Source: Setomelanomma holmii
Lineage: Eukaryota; Ascomycota; Dothideomycetes; Pleosporales; Phaeosphaeriaceae
DNA: 64,000 bases
Assembly (NCBI GenBank): GCA_010015745.1
Contig: ML978170.1
Span: 310,001-374,000 of the forward strand
Reading direction: 5' to 3'
Part shown: one piece after another, positions 1 through 11,670 of the stretch
How positions within the stretch are numbered: the stretch's first letter is position 1
How the letters are laid out: the number at the start of each line of letters is the position of its first letter
Notes under the pieces: generated by a model
Databases searched by the model: none
What the model saw: only the letters and a program-made list of their open reading frames with translations
What the model was told of the DNA's origin: nothing
Made by a program: the position numbers and the translations under genes

Positions 1-995
1 GTAGCCTTTCTTATTGTTAGTAATTAAAAATATAACAGTAGTGCTAAATTCGCGCTTGATTGATCAGTCTAGGCGAGTAAGAACTTTAAGTAATGTTGCT
101 TTATCGCGCTTTACAATTGTATAGACAAAATTGAGCTTTGCGTACAGGTTAAATCTGTAGAAGATATATTGATGTCTGTAACTGCGTGAGCAGTGTCAGG
201 TGGAGGCTGTGATCAACGATTGTATTGCTATCTGTTGTCGTGTTGTGATGTTGGTGTACAGGAGCTCTCAGCTCAGAGGTAAGTGCACTTGCCCACCGGG
301 CAGTGCCTGCTACGATAGGATATCATGTGACCCAACCCACGTAGTTACAGCAGGTGCTGCCTAGACAATCAGACGCAGCAGTCGCGAGGACCTCAGTTAT
401 GGGAGGAGCAAGTGGCTGGTAAACAGAGTACTTAGCCTCTCATCTCACCTGAGACCAATGTTGAACTCTTACATAAAAATTTCTACTTCAATACGATCTA
501 CGTTCCGCTCTCCTTTCCGATTTGAAGAGAACGAGTGATTCACGAATGAATCCTATTCGGGCATCGTCTTCTGTCGTCGCGGCTCCTCAAACCATCAATT
601 CCTTGCACACGTGTCTCAAAGGAAGTATGCCGCATTGTCACTCTATGGTGTCTCGCACCAATGTGGCGCTCGAATGACATTCGTCTAGTCCGAACCGCAC
701 GAATAAGGCAAACGCTGTTGAGAATCGTCAAGACACGCATAGTGCTAACGCACACTGCTTGTCTCACGCTATTCTCCTCAAGTGCAAGAACCGATTTTGT
801 GAGCGCAACTCTGAATTAGATGTATAACATGTCACATTTGGTCACGTCATTATATTTCCCGCTTTGCAGCATGAAAGTGAAAAGTACAAATAATGTACGA
901 TGAATGAATGTATTGTAGTGAGTACGGACGTGTTGTTTATTACTGCATCATTTATGAATCATAGTTCCATCCATTCGACATTCCCATCCTATTCT
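1..995. other. Non-coding stretch, no gene seen
   Basis: About 1 kb of moderately AT-rich DNA. Only short open frames occur (longest about 75 codons on the minus strand), with no recognisable domain, signal peptide or splice structure. It lies downstream of the small secreted-protein gene and probably includes its 3' UTR. Confidence 0.5.
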
Positions 996-1359
996 TTAGC
1001 AACAGATGTTGAGGCACTCAGGGATGCTACCAATTTCGCCACCGGCTGGCAGGCAACTGAATGATCTTAGCAAACGCCCTACTAATGTGTCGACTCTGCC
1101 TCTGGATTGTATACTTACTTAGCACATGTACAGTCGCACCCAGGATAACTCTTGTAGCAGTAACCAGCGGCTCGCTTGTCGAGTTTGTCAACAAAGTAGA
1201 CTCTGTCTGCAGCGACATCGACTGCTTTAGTAAGTGGATTGTATCGAAAGATGGTATCTTGCAGTACTCACATGGCTGCAGGACATCAGATTCTGCTGGT
1301 AGGGCAAGTGCGCCGCCGATGCAGAATGCTGCCGCTAGGATCGAGGTAGTAAAACGCAT
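996..1359 (-). CDS. Small cysteine-rich secreted protein, three exons
   Basis: Predicted exons are complement(join(996..1056,1119..1221,1272..1359)), giving 83 aa. Both introns have classical borders: intron 1 (50 bp) has donor GTGAGT and an acceptor ending in CAG preceded by TACTAA; intron 2 (62 bp) has donor GTAAGT, TGCTAAG and acceptor CAG. The protein begins with a typical signal peptide (MRFTTSILAAAFCIGGALA). An acidic pro-like segment follows and ends in a dibasic Lys-Arg, which looks like a Kex2 site. The last 35 or so residues form a Cys-rich mature domain with eight cysteines, ending in Cys-Cys before the stop. Size, signal, Kex2-like site and even cysteine number match fungal candidate effectors or other small secreted proteins. 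I do not recognise a named family and assign no activity. A consensus TATA box lies about 90 bp upstream. The main uncertainty is the splice model, but all three exons join in frame. Confidence 0.65.
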
Positions 1360-1447
1360 GGTGAGCTTCGGAAGCAACCTTTGCAGTGGAGGAACTTGAT
1401 TGACAATTGGAGTTGATGGTGGGTTATCATGCCTGGAATGCTTGGCT

Positions 1448-1455
1448 TATTTATA
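1448..1455 (-). promoter_or_regulatory. TATA box of the small secreted-protein gene
   Basis: On the minus strand this reads TATAAATA, about 90 bp upstream of the ATG at 1359. That is a normal spacing for a strongly regulated fungal promoter. Confidence 0.45.
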
Positions 1456-2979
1456 CATCTGTGGGTACATGGGTCTCGATTGGCTTTACCTCAACGGGCT
1501 CTTCGTTGTGCCAACACTGGGCTCACCGGTTTTCTGATGTCTTGTTTACCAAGCAGTTTCTGCCACCCTGTCATATTTCCGCTTCGGTTGTAGAGTACTT
1601 CTAGTTTCTCTTTTAGCCGAGCATTATTGTTACAATGATTTGTCTGTAATGCGCAATTTCGCATCTGGCATGCGATGTTCCTTAGGAAGCAAATTGGGTT
1701 TCGTATGCCGTCAGTCGCTGACGCCAGCCGGGTAAAGCATTGTAAGACGGCCCTTTAAACTGACCGCGGAGGCCCTAGGTCCTAAGATGTACACTGGAGC
1801 TAATATTGGGAAGTAGGACCGAAAAACTGTACCACAGGATTTAGGCTGTCTCAGTCTCACTTTTTGCTAGATGGAGATGAACACATTGGGACGCTTCCAT
1901 AACACTAGTCATTGGAATGCACCTTTGCGAGATCATTTTCAAGTAATAGTCCTTCGAAGTCTACTGCAAATATCATTGTGCTAGTCAACCAACCAAGGCT
2001 TGTATTTCTACCTTTTCTATATGCATATCCTCACATCCAAACCGACCGGCCCTGTACTGGCGGTCAGCACCGAGACGCGAATTGTGAGGTGATGGCTCCT
2101 TCTGCTCATGCTTTACTAACGATGAGCTACCCACTGGCCTTTCGCATGACTCGGCCCAGCTAGTGTCAGCGTCGCTTCTGCTTTAGTAACTATGTACATC
2201 TGCTTAGTCCGCGTCTATAGATAACATGGTTCTCGTACTAGTTCACCCCTTCATCTTAGCTTCGTAGACGTTCGCGCCTCGTGTCGGGCTATTGTGTCTG
2301 CATTGTGCTTCCATCTCTTTTGTCAGATGGACAAAAGGAATGCTTCAGTTATACTTGCTTCACTAAGCTGGCCACTCTGGTTCTCGGCCACCCGGGGTTC
2401 TCTGGAACCGTTCAGCATCCATCGAAGCAGCTCGCTCACCTCTCTTCATAGCTGAGGGACTTTGCTGCGGTCTGGGTCCGATTTGTCAGCACTCTCGGTT
2501 GCAGGACGCATCGGCCGGCCGAGCTGCAACGACCTTCTACTGGGGATCACTAAAGCGTGCTCACATGCGAGACTTAGCCACCTCGAGTGGTTTCAAAGGG
2601 GAGACCACGTGGCGTCGTGGACGATGAGCAACCCGCACGGCAGCTGTGAGCCATTTGACTTCCAAGCCCAGCTACAGAAGATACGTTGAGTCTGCATCGC
2701 AAAGCCGCTCTTCCCGGTGGAAATTTAACAAACGGATTGAATCGTCTCGTCAAAGTTCTGGAACGACGCATCGACCGTCAGGTGCTTGCTGCGCAGATTC
2801 GGGCATATGAGCATCCATCTGAAGGTCCCACCAAGCTAGATCAATGGTAGGGCGTGTCCACGGGTGTCTTCTCACGCCAGGGACAATAACGGTACCACAA
2901 TGTAAATAATTCAGAACCCCATCGAACTCAATGGCAGGAATGACGCTCAACAACCACGTTCTGACCCATACACATCGAC
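1456..2979. other. Intergenic, no supported gene
   Basis: About 1.5 kb with only short open frames on both strands and no recognisable domain or splice pattern. Promoters for the flanking genes are expected here. Confidence 0.4.
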
Positions 2980-3611
2980 ATGCGTCTACACACGTCTACT
3001 ATCCCGTCAGGAAATGCCTACAAAGTCCAGCTTCTTTTGTCTCATCTCGATATCGCTTATGAGATGTATGCCCTTGACATCTTATCTACGCCTTCTGAAA
3101 CCCGTACATCCTCTTCCCTCGCTCTCAATCCGAATGGTCGCATTCCCGTCTTGTTCTCGACGGAGGTACCACCCTTGCTGAATCGAATGCCATACTTTTC
3201 TGTCTGGCCGAAGACACAGGATATCTGCCCAGGGATAATTTGCAACGCGCCAAAGTACTCCAATGGATGTTCTTCGAACAATATAGCCTTAAACCGTACG
3301 TCACGATGTGGAAGTTCCGAAAGTATTGGGCCCTGGATGGAGTCAATGATCTTAGTCAATCAGAGATGAAGTACCTCGAAGAGCGTGGAAAAGCTGCGAT
3401 CGACGTCATGGAGGCACATCTGGCTGGAAGCAGGTGGTTCGTTGACGAGGCATATAGCGTGGCAGACATACCCCCTTTTGCGTACACGAGTGCAGCGGAG
3501 GCAGTTGGGTTTGAGATTGGAGCCAATGTCAAGGCATGGTTGGGAAGGGTGTGGGGACAGGAGGGATGGGTTGGAATTAGTAGAGATCCTATAGGGAAAT
3601 GTCCTCTGTAG
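2980..3611 (+). pseudogene. Glutathione S-transferase, single-base frameshift
   Basis: This is a cytosolic GST-like gene in two overlapping frames. The first frame (from the ATG at 2980) encodes the thioredoxin-like N-terminal domain, with the glutathione-site motif NPNGRIPVL. The conserved sequence that should follow (GGTTLAESNAIL, then LAEDTGYLP) is only present in the +1 frame from about 3155 onward. That frame continues through an all-helical C-terminal domain to the stop at 3611. One missing base near 3151-3158 explains the shift; a G lost from a short G run would do it. Total length (about 210 codons) is full length for a GST and no other break is visible. Either the gene was inactivated recently or the assembly has a one-base error. 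Family assignment is firm; the subclass is not clear. Confidence 0.75.
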
Positions 3612-3954
3612 TAGCTGTCTTAAAAATCACCCGAGCGTAGTGAAATTCGTTATGGGCAATGCTACCCTTTCGAACACTTCAATGGATAATCTCGAGGCGC
3701 ATTTGATGTATACTAGCCTCTGGGCGATGCTTGAAGATGAAGTTGGACTCTAGATTTTGGACAAGGGGTCAATGAAAAATCTGCTTCTGCACTAAGTATA
3801 CCCCACCCCCCTAACGATTGGAGACACCGCCTACACAGTTCGGAACTCTTGCCAATACAGTGGTCACTGAAAATAGTGCTGGACATTGGTAGGAATATAG
3901 TAGCTACAATTTTTTCTATTGCTATCAATTGGTCATCAGATCAATCGAATCATC

Positions 3955-4040
3955 GCATCGGTGGTTTAGTGGTAAAATTAGCCGTTGCCATTGATTACAT
4001 CAACGTCGGCTAGCCCCGGGTTCGATTCCCGGCCGATGCA
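3955..4040 (+). tRNA. tRNA-Gly(GCC) with a 15-nt intron
   Basis: Acceptor stem GCATCGG (3955-3961) pairs with CCGATGC (4033-4039), followed by discriminator A. The D arm includes GTTTAGTGGTAAAA and the T arm carries the B box GGTTCGATTCC. Anticodon stem AGCCG (3980-3984) pairs with CGGCT (4007-4011). The loop reads TTGCCA, so the anticodon is GCC (3987-3989). The extra 15 nt, 3991-4005, sit one base 3' of the anticodon, the canonical place for a nuclear tRNA intron. Removing them leaves a 71-nt tRNA, normal for fungal tRNA-Gly. Confidence 0.93.
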
Positions 4041-4043
4041 AGC

Positions 4044-4050
4044 TTTTTTT
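4044..4050 (+). terminator. RNA polymerase III terminator
   Basis: A run of seven T residues starts three bases after the tRNA 3' end, the usual Pol III stop signal. Confidence 0.75.
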
Positions 4051-4610
4051 GTATTTCTGGAAGCGTGGAAGGTTGCGTTGTGGTGTAATTAATAGTGGTG
4101 TTGTGGGCATATGACGGAAGCGAAGCGATGCTAGATTTGGTGCTGAGTAATGTTCAATATGGCGGTTGCCACCTCGCAGAAATGTCGAAACGTCTACATG
4201 ATGGGAATACAATTGAAAGAGATGTCCTGGAAACTTTATTTTATTTTGTTGCGCAGTGCTGCTCTTACCTTTAGGTCGTGCGAAGACACGGGAATGCTAA
4301 GCCTGCAACAAATGGCTCAAGGTAGTAAGTGCACAAGCTACTGGGTGATTTCATAGCGATACATACAGAGAGAAGGACGGCGTGTACGTGAGGGTAGTAG
4401 ACTGCATACCTATCTTGAACGCACACTGCTTCGTGAGTTGGGGCGCGATAGAGGTGGAGAAAGACTGCGGTTCCATCATCACGCCAAGGCGCTAGTACTT
4501 CGCTTAGCCGTCGAGCAATTTTGACACTCGCACGCCCCGACGACGACAACGAACTCCAACGCAGCAAACCCATCAAGAACACGCGCCCTTCCACCCACAC
4601 ATCAATCACC

Positions 4611-4990
4611 ATGGAGAACGAACGCGGAGAGCTCGTTGACCGTAAGAAGAAGCCCCGTTTCGCACAGGAGCGAGCTCTGTAACCTGGAGGCTAACATTTG
4701 CGTAGTTTATGTCCCTCGCAAATGCGTGAGTTGCTACGAACACCAAGATCGAACCTACATGTCGTACTAAATTCTTGCAGTCGGCCACCGGACGCATCAT
4801 CAAAGCCAAGGACCACGCTTCCGTCCAAATCAGCGTCGGCAAGGTCGATGAGAATGGCCGTTACACCGGCGACAACCAGGTCTATGCTCTCAGCGGCTTC
4901 GTACGCGCCATGGGCGAGAGCGACGACTCCCTGAACAGGCTCACACAAAAGGACGGCTTCCTCAAGAGCGTCTGGAGCGCGTCTCGGTAA
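4611..4990 (+). CDS. RPS21: 40S ribosomal protein S21 (eS21)
   Basis: Exons join(4611..4641,4706..4725,4781..4990) encode 86 aa, the normal length for fungal eS21. The middle exon is only 20 bp. Splicing gives the conserved N-terminus MENERGELVDLYVPRKC, followed by SATGRIIKAKDHASVQI and a conserved C-terminal region ending in an SLNRL...DGFL...VWSASR pattern. eS21 is a small-subunit protein needed for late 40S maturation and translation initiation. Introns begin GTAAGA and GTGAGT and end TAG and CAG; the second contains a TACTAA branch motif. The tRNA-Gly gene lies about 570 bp upstream. The crowding of introns at the 5' end is typical of fungal ribosomal protein genes. Confidence 0.93.
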
Positions 4991-6852
4991 ACGGTTGGGA
5001 ACAGGGAGTTGCGGCAAGGCATGGCACACGGCACAGATAATCTGGATGAAGCAGGAGGCGGAAGCTGATAGACCCAGGGTTGCCAAATCTGCGCAGACTT
5101 ACGGGGACATGGGCATGCATTTCATGGCCAGATAGGCTTTGATGTCCTTCACGAGGATCACTACGGTGTTATGAGCAATGGCATCTGGCTGAGCTTCCGC
5201 TACGGTCAATTTACAAAAGTAAAAAACTCTACTATTCCTCGGACACTGCGCGACGATTTGAAGACGATGCAATAGTACCACTTCGCCCCAACAAGGGCCC
5301 ACGGGCAGTTGCACCCTGGCTGTTATCGTGGTGACAACCTGCTGTAGCTCCAGGTGAGATACATGCTTTTCACAGCAATCCCTGGTCCGGAATTTTCGCC
5401 TTGTTCGTAGACCCTTATGAAGTGGCCATTCGTAAACACAGCAAAGGATCGAGACATACCCCCATTACTGTTCATTTTTGTTTTACAGCCACAGTACTCC
5501 CGCTGCTTCCCGTTGTACCCGGGTCATTGCAGTATAGCCTTTTTTTCCCTTCCGCGACTACACGATCGTTGTCCGCTATGCACAATTGCTAGAAGGCATT
5601 CACTTCACAGCGTTGTCCTGAGGCATGTGGCAACACTCATTAGAGCCTATTTGCCAAGACTCACCGATCGGTCATATTGGAGTGCCCCGGTAGACCTACT
5701 CACACTTCGCCAAGTCACAATGCCGAACAGCTTTCAAGACCCCGGACGCTGATCCTGTTGTGTAACGATGGACAATGATCAATAATGAGGCAACACAGTA
5801 CGCGCGTCAGTGAGGGGGCTTGTGCCCGGGCACCCACCTGGCGCTATGGCGTTTCTGCCTCTTTGACGCGACCTCGAGTAAGACAACTTGATAAGTAGGT
5901 TTTGCGGAATGATTGACATTGACCAAGGTGCTGGGACGTCTATATCTCCAGCACGGTTCATGTGGTATCTCACTCTGGTCCGAGCTTGTTGTACAGACAT
6001 ATATTAGATCCGGAAAACTTACATGTGGGGAATACTGGTATACCTCATCGTGTATCAATGTTCAAGCCTTCCATTAGTGATGACCACTTCATCACCACAA
6101 CACGATCTCCAATATGCCCCCAGTAATTCGATCAGCGCGCAGATGCGTCCAGAATGCTTACATCACAAAAGATGTGGGAATCACGAGGATCGAAGGCGAG
6201 CGCTACGGTCCGCGAAGGGAATGCACATGTTGCACACCGATCACCCTAGTGATTGGTAGAATCGTGCGGGGTCAGACCTGGGCACTCGTATCACATTGTG
6301 CCGCACATGTTGTGAGTATCATCGAGTCAGAAGACAATATGCAAACGTGCCACGACGAGTGTAGACACCTAATCTGTGCAGTACTACGCCAGCGGCCCTA
6401 CTGTTGAAACCCACGGCGAGGCTAGAAACAAAGGCAGGCGATGCAATCCCCTCCTCAGTGCCCAAGCCGGCGTGAGATATTCCCACTGCTGTAACCACTC
6501 ACGACGCTAATGCTCACGACGACGATAGGCTTCAAATCCGGCAAGACCCCGGCGCGACCCAACACATCATCTATCCTAAGTGCCGCCGCACTCAGCGTTA
6601 TGCGCCTACGTACCCATTACAACGTGGCCGACCCACAAAGTTTCAAGTCAGCATCCCGCATCCGGGGAAGCGGGTCATCTTGGCATGCGTGCGAGCGGTG
6701 TGATTATGCACGATGCGGGCAGGTCCGCAACGCGAATCAGTGGAAGTTTTCCAGGTCAATGGTGATGTAAAGCCCAAGGCTGTATGTCGGTTGGCCACGT
6801 CAAATATCCGACCCTTCGGCACATTCATTGTTGTCGTCAGGGACGGGCCGGC
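4991..6852. other. Intergenic 1.9 kb, no supported gene
   Basis: Only short overlapping open frames (under 115 codons) are present, with no recognisable domain and no convincing splice signals. It separates the RPS21 3' end from the 3' end of the SEA2/RTC1 gene. Confidence 0.4.
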
Positions 6853-9800
6853 CTAAGCGTCTGCCCGCACACGTTTCGCGTAGTCTTTGGGCAGAAGCTG
6901 GAACTCGTCAATTGCACCTCGCACCGCTGACACCGCTTTGCTCTCATTGACTTTCCAATCATCGCCTTTGCGGACTGGTTTTGCTCGGTCCTTTTCAGCC
7001 TTTTGACGGCCAATCTCGTCCAGCTTCTCGGTACGCCGGTTCCCCCTCACGCAGTCGCAAAGACAACCTTCGGTCGCACAAGCCCCTTCTGACAATATTG
7101 GCTCCGCAAACCAGGCTGATAGGCAATTTGTATGACCACCATGACCACAGAGCGAGCACCATGTCCAGAGCATGGCCTTGTGCGGGGTCCATTTCGCCGG
7201 CATGTCTGGTGAAGTGCCATCGTCGTCTAGAAATAACTCGATGGTATGATCTGACCCATGGGAAAATCTCTTCTTTCGGTAATCCTGATTCCGGAAGCTT
7301 GATCGAAGCTTGTGTTTAGCTTTCTTCCTAGCGGTGATGGGCTCGAAAGCCGGATACTTGCCCCAACAAATCGGACAGGGTGCTTGAGCTCGCTTACATG
7401 ATTCGCAGCGCATCTTATCTTTCGGATTATTGATGGGTGATTTGCAGCTGAGGCATACTAGCCCTAGCTGGGTATCTTTCATGGCTTGTTCGTAGACGGC
7501 GGGATAGGCAGGGTACGCAAGTCGGCGCAGTGAAGCTGCCGAGTTGAACAGAGATAAGCTGTGCAGCTGCGCATGATACGTGTGAAGAATCGACTCGGCT
7601 TGATATGGATTGACACCTGTTGCGATCAATTGGCTCAACTGTGTCGAAAGAATAGCCTTTGCCTGTGTAGGTGTTAAGCCAAGCGATATGAAGTTGTCTG
7701 AAAATACAGCAAGAACCTCTCCGACGTCAATGTGCGTCGCCTGATCTAGGCCGTGTGTTTGTGGTAGCAGGGGCGCCAGGAGCAAGAGAAGCAGGGAAGA
7801 GAATTGCGCATCGGGTTGGTTGTTCGTATGCCACGTGAGTAGACTATTGAGGAAGCCGATAACGGAGTACGCGGTGTTGGCTTCAACGTCGATATGCATG
7901 GCCTGATAGTCTTCGAGGACAAGAGCGTCCTCATTTGCCAAATGCATCACTGGCGGCGGCTCCTCCGTCATGTGCAGCTGCGATGCATGTGGCTTCAAGC
8001 CCTGGGGTGAAGTCACATTGTCCAAAAGATCGGGGACAATCGTCCCACTTGCTTCCATCTCTGCACTGTACTCCAAGGAGGAAGTGCTGTCGGCCCGGCT
8101 GCTAGTATATGCTTCTGACTCCGAACTGTCATGACGAAGCAATTGATTGTTGCGTCGCAGATATTCCATTTCCTGTACAGCTCTTTCACCACTACTGAAT
8201 TCGACCAGGTGGCCCGTGCCGTTGCGGTCCGAGCCTCGCTGGTCGCCTTGATCTGTAGGTATTTTGCCGATAGGCACAGTGGTTGGCGATATCTGCGCAC
8301 TCTTGCCTAGTTCATCCTGCCAAGGCTCAGTAGTATCGAGCCCTGCATTGCCGAAACTCGCTTTATCCGTTCCGATTTGCCATCTGTTCGCGGTGGATTC
8401 GACACTACGCGGCCGTGAATTTCCACTAGCAAATGAACTTGGCATAGAATTGCCCTTCTGCGAGTCCGTAGACGCCGAAAACATCGTAAAACTTTCTCCT
8501 GAGTCATGTCGTTCCAGTGTAGGAGGGGCTGTGATACTACTGTCGGCCGCGTTGCCAAGTCCAAGTTTCAATGGCACACGTGGCGAGGCGCGCCAGCTGC
8601 CCGCGAGAGCGCGATGCTCATCGAAGCCCTCGGCAGATTGATACCATTTGGGGCCATTGAATGCAGATTGTGGAGGAGCCAGCGTTTTGTTTGCTTCATG
8701 GGGCCCAGGGAGGGGTCCGTTTGCAGCCGGAGGCAGAGTAATGCAATCCTCGTGCTCGAGATCAAGAAGGTCAGGTACTCTGAGGTCGTTCGATACAAGG
8801 CCAGACGAGCTAACTGGACGAGCAAGGGGAGTCGCAAGGTTGGAAGAGCTTTCCGTGACTGTTGGCGACTGAGTACTACCTGATTTTTCAAGAGTCCCGA
8901 GTATGGCACGTACTGCAGGATTCGGAAGCGCTGATCGGTGTTTGTCATTGGGCTTTGGGGAGCCCAATGACACCTGTGCCGATGCAGATGCTTTTGCATC
9001 TGTTGCGATCGGTCTACGTCGACGGTCCCTGTGAGCTTCTGCTCGCCGTTTGGTTGCTGTTGCAATGGACGCACCGACGAGCCTCCATGTATCCGCCAGG
9101 CGACACAAGGAAGCGCGCTGTGCATAAACTGCATTCTGATCAAATACCTGATGAAGCCCCTGGAAAGCATGCAAGTCTACAGGATCGGGAAGAGGAATGG
9201 CCTTGTACTTCTGGGCTAGATAAGCGAAGACCTGCACGTTATCCGCACCGGGTAAAGGCCCTCGAAAAGCCCGCTGGTTGGGTCTTGCAGTCTCAGCCCG
9301 CGCTGTCATGGAGTCAGTGAGAAACATGACCTTCGGAGCTGTGTCAGACGGTGGTGTGCTGCCAAAGGATCTCGTCGATCGATTGCTCGCTGTGCGACCA
9401 TGATGGCGCTTGTATGATGAGGCGAGGAAGCTGTCGTCCAGACTGTCATCCGCGGAGCTGCGCATGCCGACCTTATCAGGACTGCTGCGGCGATCACGTG
9501 GATCTTCTCCAGCGTACGCCTCGTCGGTATACGCTAGACTTGCAGAGCGGCGGAGGCGGGGCCTTCTCTGCACGATGCCAGCCACCTCGCCACTTGGCGA
9601 TACTGCAAGCGCTTGCAGACTACGACGATCCAGTGTTTTGGGCGCGTGATGGACATCGTTTTGTTGGAAAACTCCTTCTTTACCAACAGTCCATAGCGTA
9701 TCCCGTGAATGCCAAAGCATGTCGGATGGTGCGCTGGGAAATTTGTTGATTTCCCTGAAGGGTAGGTGAGGTCTGCGAAAGTCCCATACATGGATCACGG

Positions 9801-11162
9801 AGTGTTCGCGGTCGTAATATGTTGCCAGCTGTGTGCATTGGTAGGCGCCGCGTTCTTGATGATCATCGGACCAGTAAGGTGGTCTCCAGCGTGCCTTGTA
9901 GACAGGATATGGCGTGGTCATAACCCAAGCAGCCTTTTGTCGGCGACCATCGACAGAGAAGTCCCACACCTTGACGGTCCGATCGACGCCAGAACTAAGC
10001 AGATGCTTACCGTCCGGGTGCCAGTCAATCGAAGTGCAGATGCGCTGATCATGAGCGGTGATCTTCTGCTTGGGGCCTTTGTTGTATCTGAAGTCCCATC
10101 GTTGAATGTTGCCATTGTCGGTCCCAAACGCAAACTCTACGGCATCAGTGGGCGACCACTGCACATCGCGTATGCCGCCATTGATGCCAGCATACTGGTC
10201 TCGACTACGGCAGGTAGTGACATCTCTGCGCATGTCTCTCAGGTCCCATAAACGAACGGTGGCATCTTGGCTTGCGGACAGCAGTAGATAGCCCTGATGG
10301 GGATTGAAGGCGAGCTTGTGCACCTGGCGATTGTGCTCGTGCAGTCTGGTGAGTTCCACACTCGCACGATTGATGTCGTACAAGATGACCTTGCCGTTTG
10401 CTGCGGCAGTAGCAATGTGGGACTTGAATTGGCCATGCGACCACTTGACGTCGTGGATACCGAGCCCCTCACGCTGCCTGGCATGTGAGTCTGCGTAATT
10501 GAGCACTGCTGCTCGCAGGTTGGTCTCGTCGACAATCTTGGCATCCTGCACGCGTACTGTCTTGAGTATCTCCTTGCCAGCGAGGACGGCGTGCGTGCGC
10601 TCGCGATTGATGTCCAGGGCAGAGATGTCAAGGCCGGTCTTGTGGCTACAATCCTGCGAGTAGCCAGTGCGAATGCTGAGACGGGGACTTAGCACTGCTG
10701 AAGGAGAATAGCACGGGGGTGGAAGGCAGGTACGACACGACGTGGAGCACTTTGAGACTGGCAGGTGGGGAAGGGCAGGGGAGGCAAGCACGACGCAGGT
10801 ACCAGCAAAAATGCCGCACGCGCGGGGCCTGCAATTAAGCACACGAAATAGCTGCCATGGAGCGAGTGCATTCAGTGCAACAAGTGCAGATGCATGCAAA
10901 GGGCCAGGCGACGTGCGATGGGAAGAGCAGAAGACGAAGATACATGTACATACCCGGGGAGCTTCGGCACTAGTGGGTTCGGAGGCCCGCCATCGGGACG
11001 ACTCGTCTGCACGCTGGGGGGACGCGAGCCATATGCAGTCGTCAACGGCTGCGCGACGAAGCGCTCAAAAAAGTACGAGCGCTGCTTCTGCTTGGGCGGC
11101 GGAGGAGGAGGTGCGGGTGGAATTTTGGGCAAAGGGGCCGCCGACGTCCGTCTATCAGTCAT
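6853..11162 (-). CDS. RTC1: SEA/GATOR complex subunit, WDR24 family (RTC1/SEA2)
   Basis: Exons complement(join(6853..10675,10954..11162)) encode about 1343 aa. Exon 1 gives a proline-rich leader and ends ...PKLPG. The 278-bp intron (donor GTATGT; TGCTAAG, then acceptor CAG) joins it to IRTGYSQDCSHKTGLDISAL, the start of the WD40 domain. Several WD repeats are visible over roughly residues 80-400 (e.g. LLLSASQDATVRLWDLRD, LLSSGVDRTVKVWDFS). A long, low-complexity Ser/Pro-rich middle follows, then an alpha-helical region. The C-terminal zinc module has CLSCKSP, CESCK, CPICW, then WCSLCGHGGHTNC and CLCDC, the atypical RING of WDR24/Sea2. In yeast this protein is part of SEACAT on the vacuole and counteracts SEACIT to keep TORC1 active. 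It is divergently arranged with the HMT1-like gene. An in-frame ATG near 10899 lies in the intron and is not the start. Confidence 0.88.
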
Positions 11163-11670
11163 TTGATCTTGAAAAAGACTAGCCAGCCCGCGCTCATGAT
11201 GGCGAAGACGATACCACGGGAATGCAGATGAATGGAAGCCAATGGCAGCCGGTGCGCTGGCGGAATTGCGGTGAGACGAGCTGCTTCGGCCAGGGAAGAG
11301 AGTCTACGGCGCGGCGGTGACCATGCCGCGGCGGATGCGACGCGATGCGATGCGCTGGTGGTGATGATGATTGCGCGGGTGCAGGTCGGGCAAGACGTGC
11401 ACGTTAGACGCGCTGCACGAAGCTGGAGGCTGCAGAACGCGAGGCTAGACCAATGCATCTGCTGATCGAAGGCCCGCCTAGCGTGCCACAGCGAGCTCCA
11501 CTCTCCAGGGCTCCACGCACTGCTTGCTGCGACTGCTTGCTGGTGACGGGTACGCTACTGCCATGTCGTCGCGGTAGCACCTTCTGTCTGCCACCCCTCT
11601 CGTCTCCTCCATCCCGCCACTCTCGTTGTCTCTGCCACGACCGCACCCAACGTGGACGAGAAACAAAATC
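11163..11670. promoter_or_regulatory. Divergent promoter region, RTC1 / HMT1-like
   Basis: 508 bp lie between the two start codons. The HMT1 side is rich in pyrimidine tracts (11580-11640), typical of fungal 5' UTRs. The repeat-like GCGATGCGATGCG near 11340 is visible but has no assigned factor. Confidence 0.5.

Noticed and set aside
8568..9170. 200-codon frame inside the SEA2/RTC1 gene, other frame
   Set aside because: Fully contained within the long conserved exon and without any motif.
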